DNA of 6,696 nucleotides from the NCBI GenBank assembly GCA_023248095.1, contig JAHFFF010000091.1, forward strand, positions 1 to 6,696. Direction: 5' to 3'. This DNA comes from Candidatus Omnitrophota bacterium (GTDB lineage: Bacteria; Omnitrophota; Gorgyraeia; 1-14-0-20-64-10). Of this stretch, positions 6,049-6,696 are shown one piece after another. The stretch's first letter is position 1; each line of letters opens with the position of its first letter. The translations under genes and the position numbers were made by a program. The notes under the pieces were generated by a model. That model had not been told where the DNA came from and did no database searches. It was given only the letters and a program-made list of their open reading frames with translations.

Positions 6049-6696
6049 CTACAGAATCAGACGGATCAACTTTGCCACGGTCCAAGCAATGACACCGCAC
6101 AGCGGAAAGGTTAAAACCCAAGCCATGACAATGTCTCGCGTCACCCCCCAGCGGACGGCGGAGAACCGCCGCGTCGCCCCTACCCCCATGATGGCCGTGC
6201 TGATGGTGTGCGTGGTGCTTAAGGGGATGCCAAGCCGCGAGGCGATCTCAATGGTGAGGGCCGCTCCGGTCTCCGCGGCGAAACCGTTGACCGGTTCCAG
6301 CTTGGTGATCTTCATCCCCATGGTCTTGATGACCGACCAACCCCCTACGGAAGTGCCGATCCCCATGGTGGCCGCGCAAAGGAGTATCACCCAAAGGGGG
6401 ACGTGGAAGGTGGAATGGATGCCTCCGAGGAGAAGGACCAGAGAAAAGACACCGATGAACTTTTGACCATCGTTGGAGCCGTGGCTGAAGGCCATGAAGG
6501 CTGCGGAGAGGATTTGGATCTTTCCAAACAGCCTGCGAACCACTCCGGGGGATACGCGGGCAAAAAGCCGATAGATGATAACCATCAGGACAAAACCGCC
6601 TAAGAAACCGAGGAAGGTGGAGAAGAAGAGGCCGACCAAAACCTTGTGCCAGCCTGCCGCCTGCAAGATGCCCATTCCACCTGTTGCGAGCGCGGC
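6049..6696 (-). CDS. PiT-family inorganic phosphate transporter, C-terminal part (cut by window edge)
   Basis: This is an inner-membrane low-affinity phosphate transporter of the PiT family, which imports phosphate by ion or metal-phosphate symport. The reading frame is open to the right edge, so the N-terminus is missing. The visible 215 residues end at TAG (6051-6049). Family marks are the second-half signature SHGSNDGQK (visible residues 71-79, the GxND-type substrate motif), GTSVGGW (114-120), a KITKLEPVNGFAAE stretch (129-142) and GIPLSTTH (156-163). Hydrophobic segments lie at about 17-45, 61-91, 99-118, 137-172 and 188-215. Bacterial PiT proteins are often about 330 residues long, so roughly one third is off-window. 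The ATG at 6675 is internal, because homologous-looking sequence continues upstream of it. A DUF47/PhoU-like partner often sits beside such genes but would lie outside this window. The family call is firm; the exact coupling ion is not visible. Confidence 0.93.
   Translation of the reverse strand, partial: AALATGGMGILQAAGWHKVLVGLFFSTFLGFLGGFVLMVIIYRLFARVSPGVVRRLFGKIQILSAAFMAFSHGSNDGQKFIGVFSLVLLLGGIHSTFHVPLWVILLCAATMGIGTSVGGWSVIKTMGMKITKLEPVNGFAAETGAALTIEIASRLGIPLSTTHTISTAIMGVGATRRFSAVRWGVTRDIVMAWVLTFPLCGVIAWTVAKLIRLIL

Noticed and set aside
5501..6121. 206-residue version of the small protein starting at ATG 6121
   Set aside because: It overlaps the phosphate transporter by 73 nt and adds a leader with no membrane-anchor logic. 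TTG at 6043 places the hydrophobic segment at the N-terminus.

Overview
All genes in this window lie on the minus strand and are read from right (6696) to left (1). They are packed tightly, with 4-nt stop/start overlaps or gaps of 5 to 26 nt, which suggests one long operon. The DNA is GC-rich and every gene uses similar GC-rich codons. The short AT-rich patch just upstream of purB is the only compositional break. I see no tRNA or rRNA gene, CRISPR array, insertion sequence or other sign of mobile DNA.

Layout in transcription order: (1) the C-terminal two thirds of a PiT-type inorganic phosphate transporter (6696-6049, cut by the window edge); (2) a small membrane-anchored protein of unknown function with a GDQW...LKW core (6043-5501, probable TTG start); (3 and 4) two tandem paralogous membrane-anchored, beta-rich envelope proteins resembling short AsmA/DUF748-type proteins (5504-4398, probable GTG start, and 4401-3262); (5) purB, adenylosuccinate lyase (3235-1943), complete with all expected catalytic motifs; (6) purL, the FGAM synthase synthetase subunit (1946 to beyond position 1). 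This purL carries two PurS-like domains fused at its N-terminus and is cut by the left edge after residue 648.

The right half is envelope and phosphate related, and the left half is de novo purine synthesis. PurL makes FGAM. PurB acts twice, making AICAR and later AMP. The envelope genes have no known part in purine synthesis, so their linkage may reflect shared growth-dependent transcription rather than a shared pathway. An AT-rich TATAAT sequence 11 nt before purB could let the pur genes be transcribed separately.

The two inner-membrane-anchored AsmA-like proteins suggest a diderm (Gram-negative) bacterium. The PurS-PurS-PurL architecture and the GC content would fit a lineage such as Nitrospirota, NC10 or the former Deltaproteobacteria, but the taxonomic guess is weak. 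The window is mostly ordinary core-genome sequence. The points most worth following are the PurL domain architecture, the uncharacterised paralog pair and its small neighbour, and the purB start region, which lacks a Shine-Dalgarno sequence.
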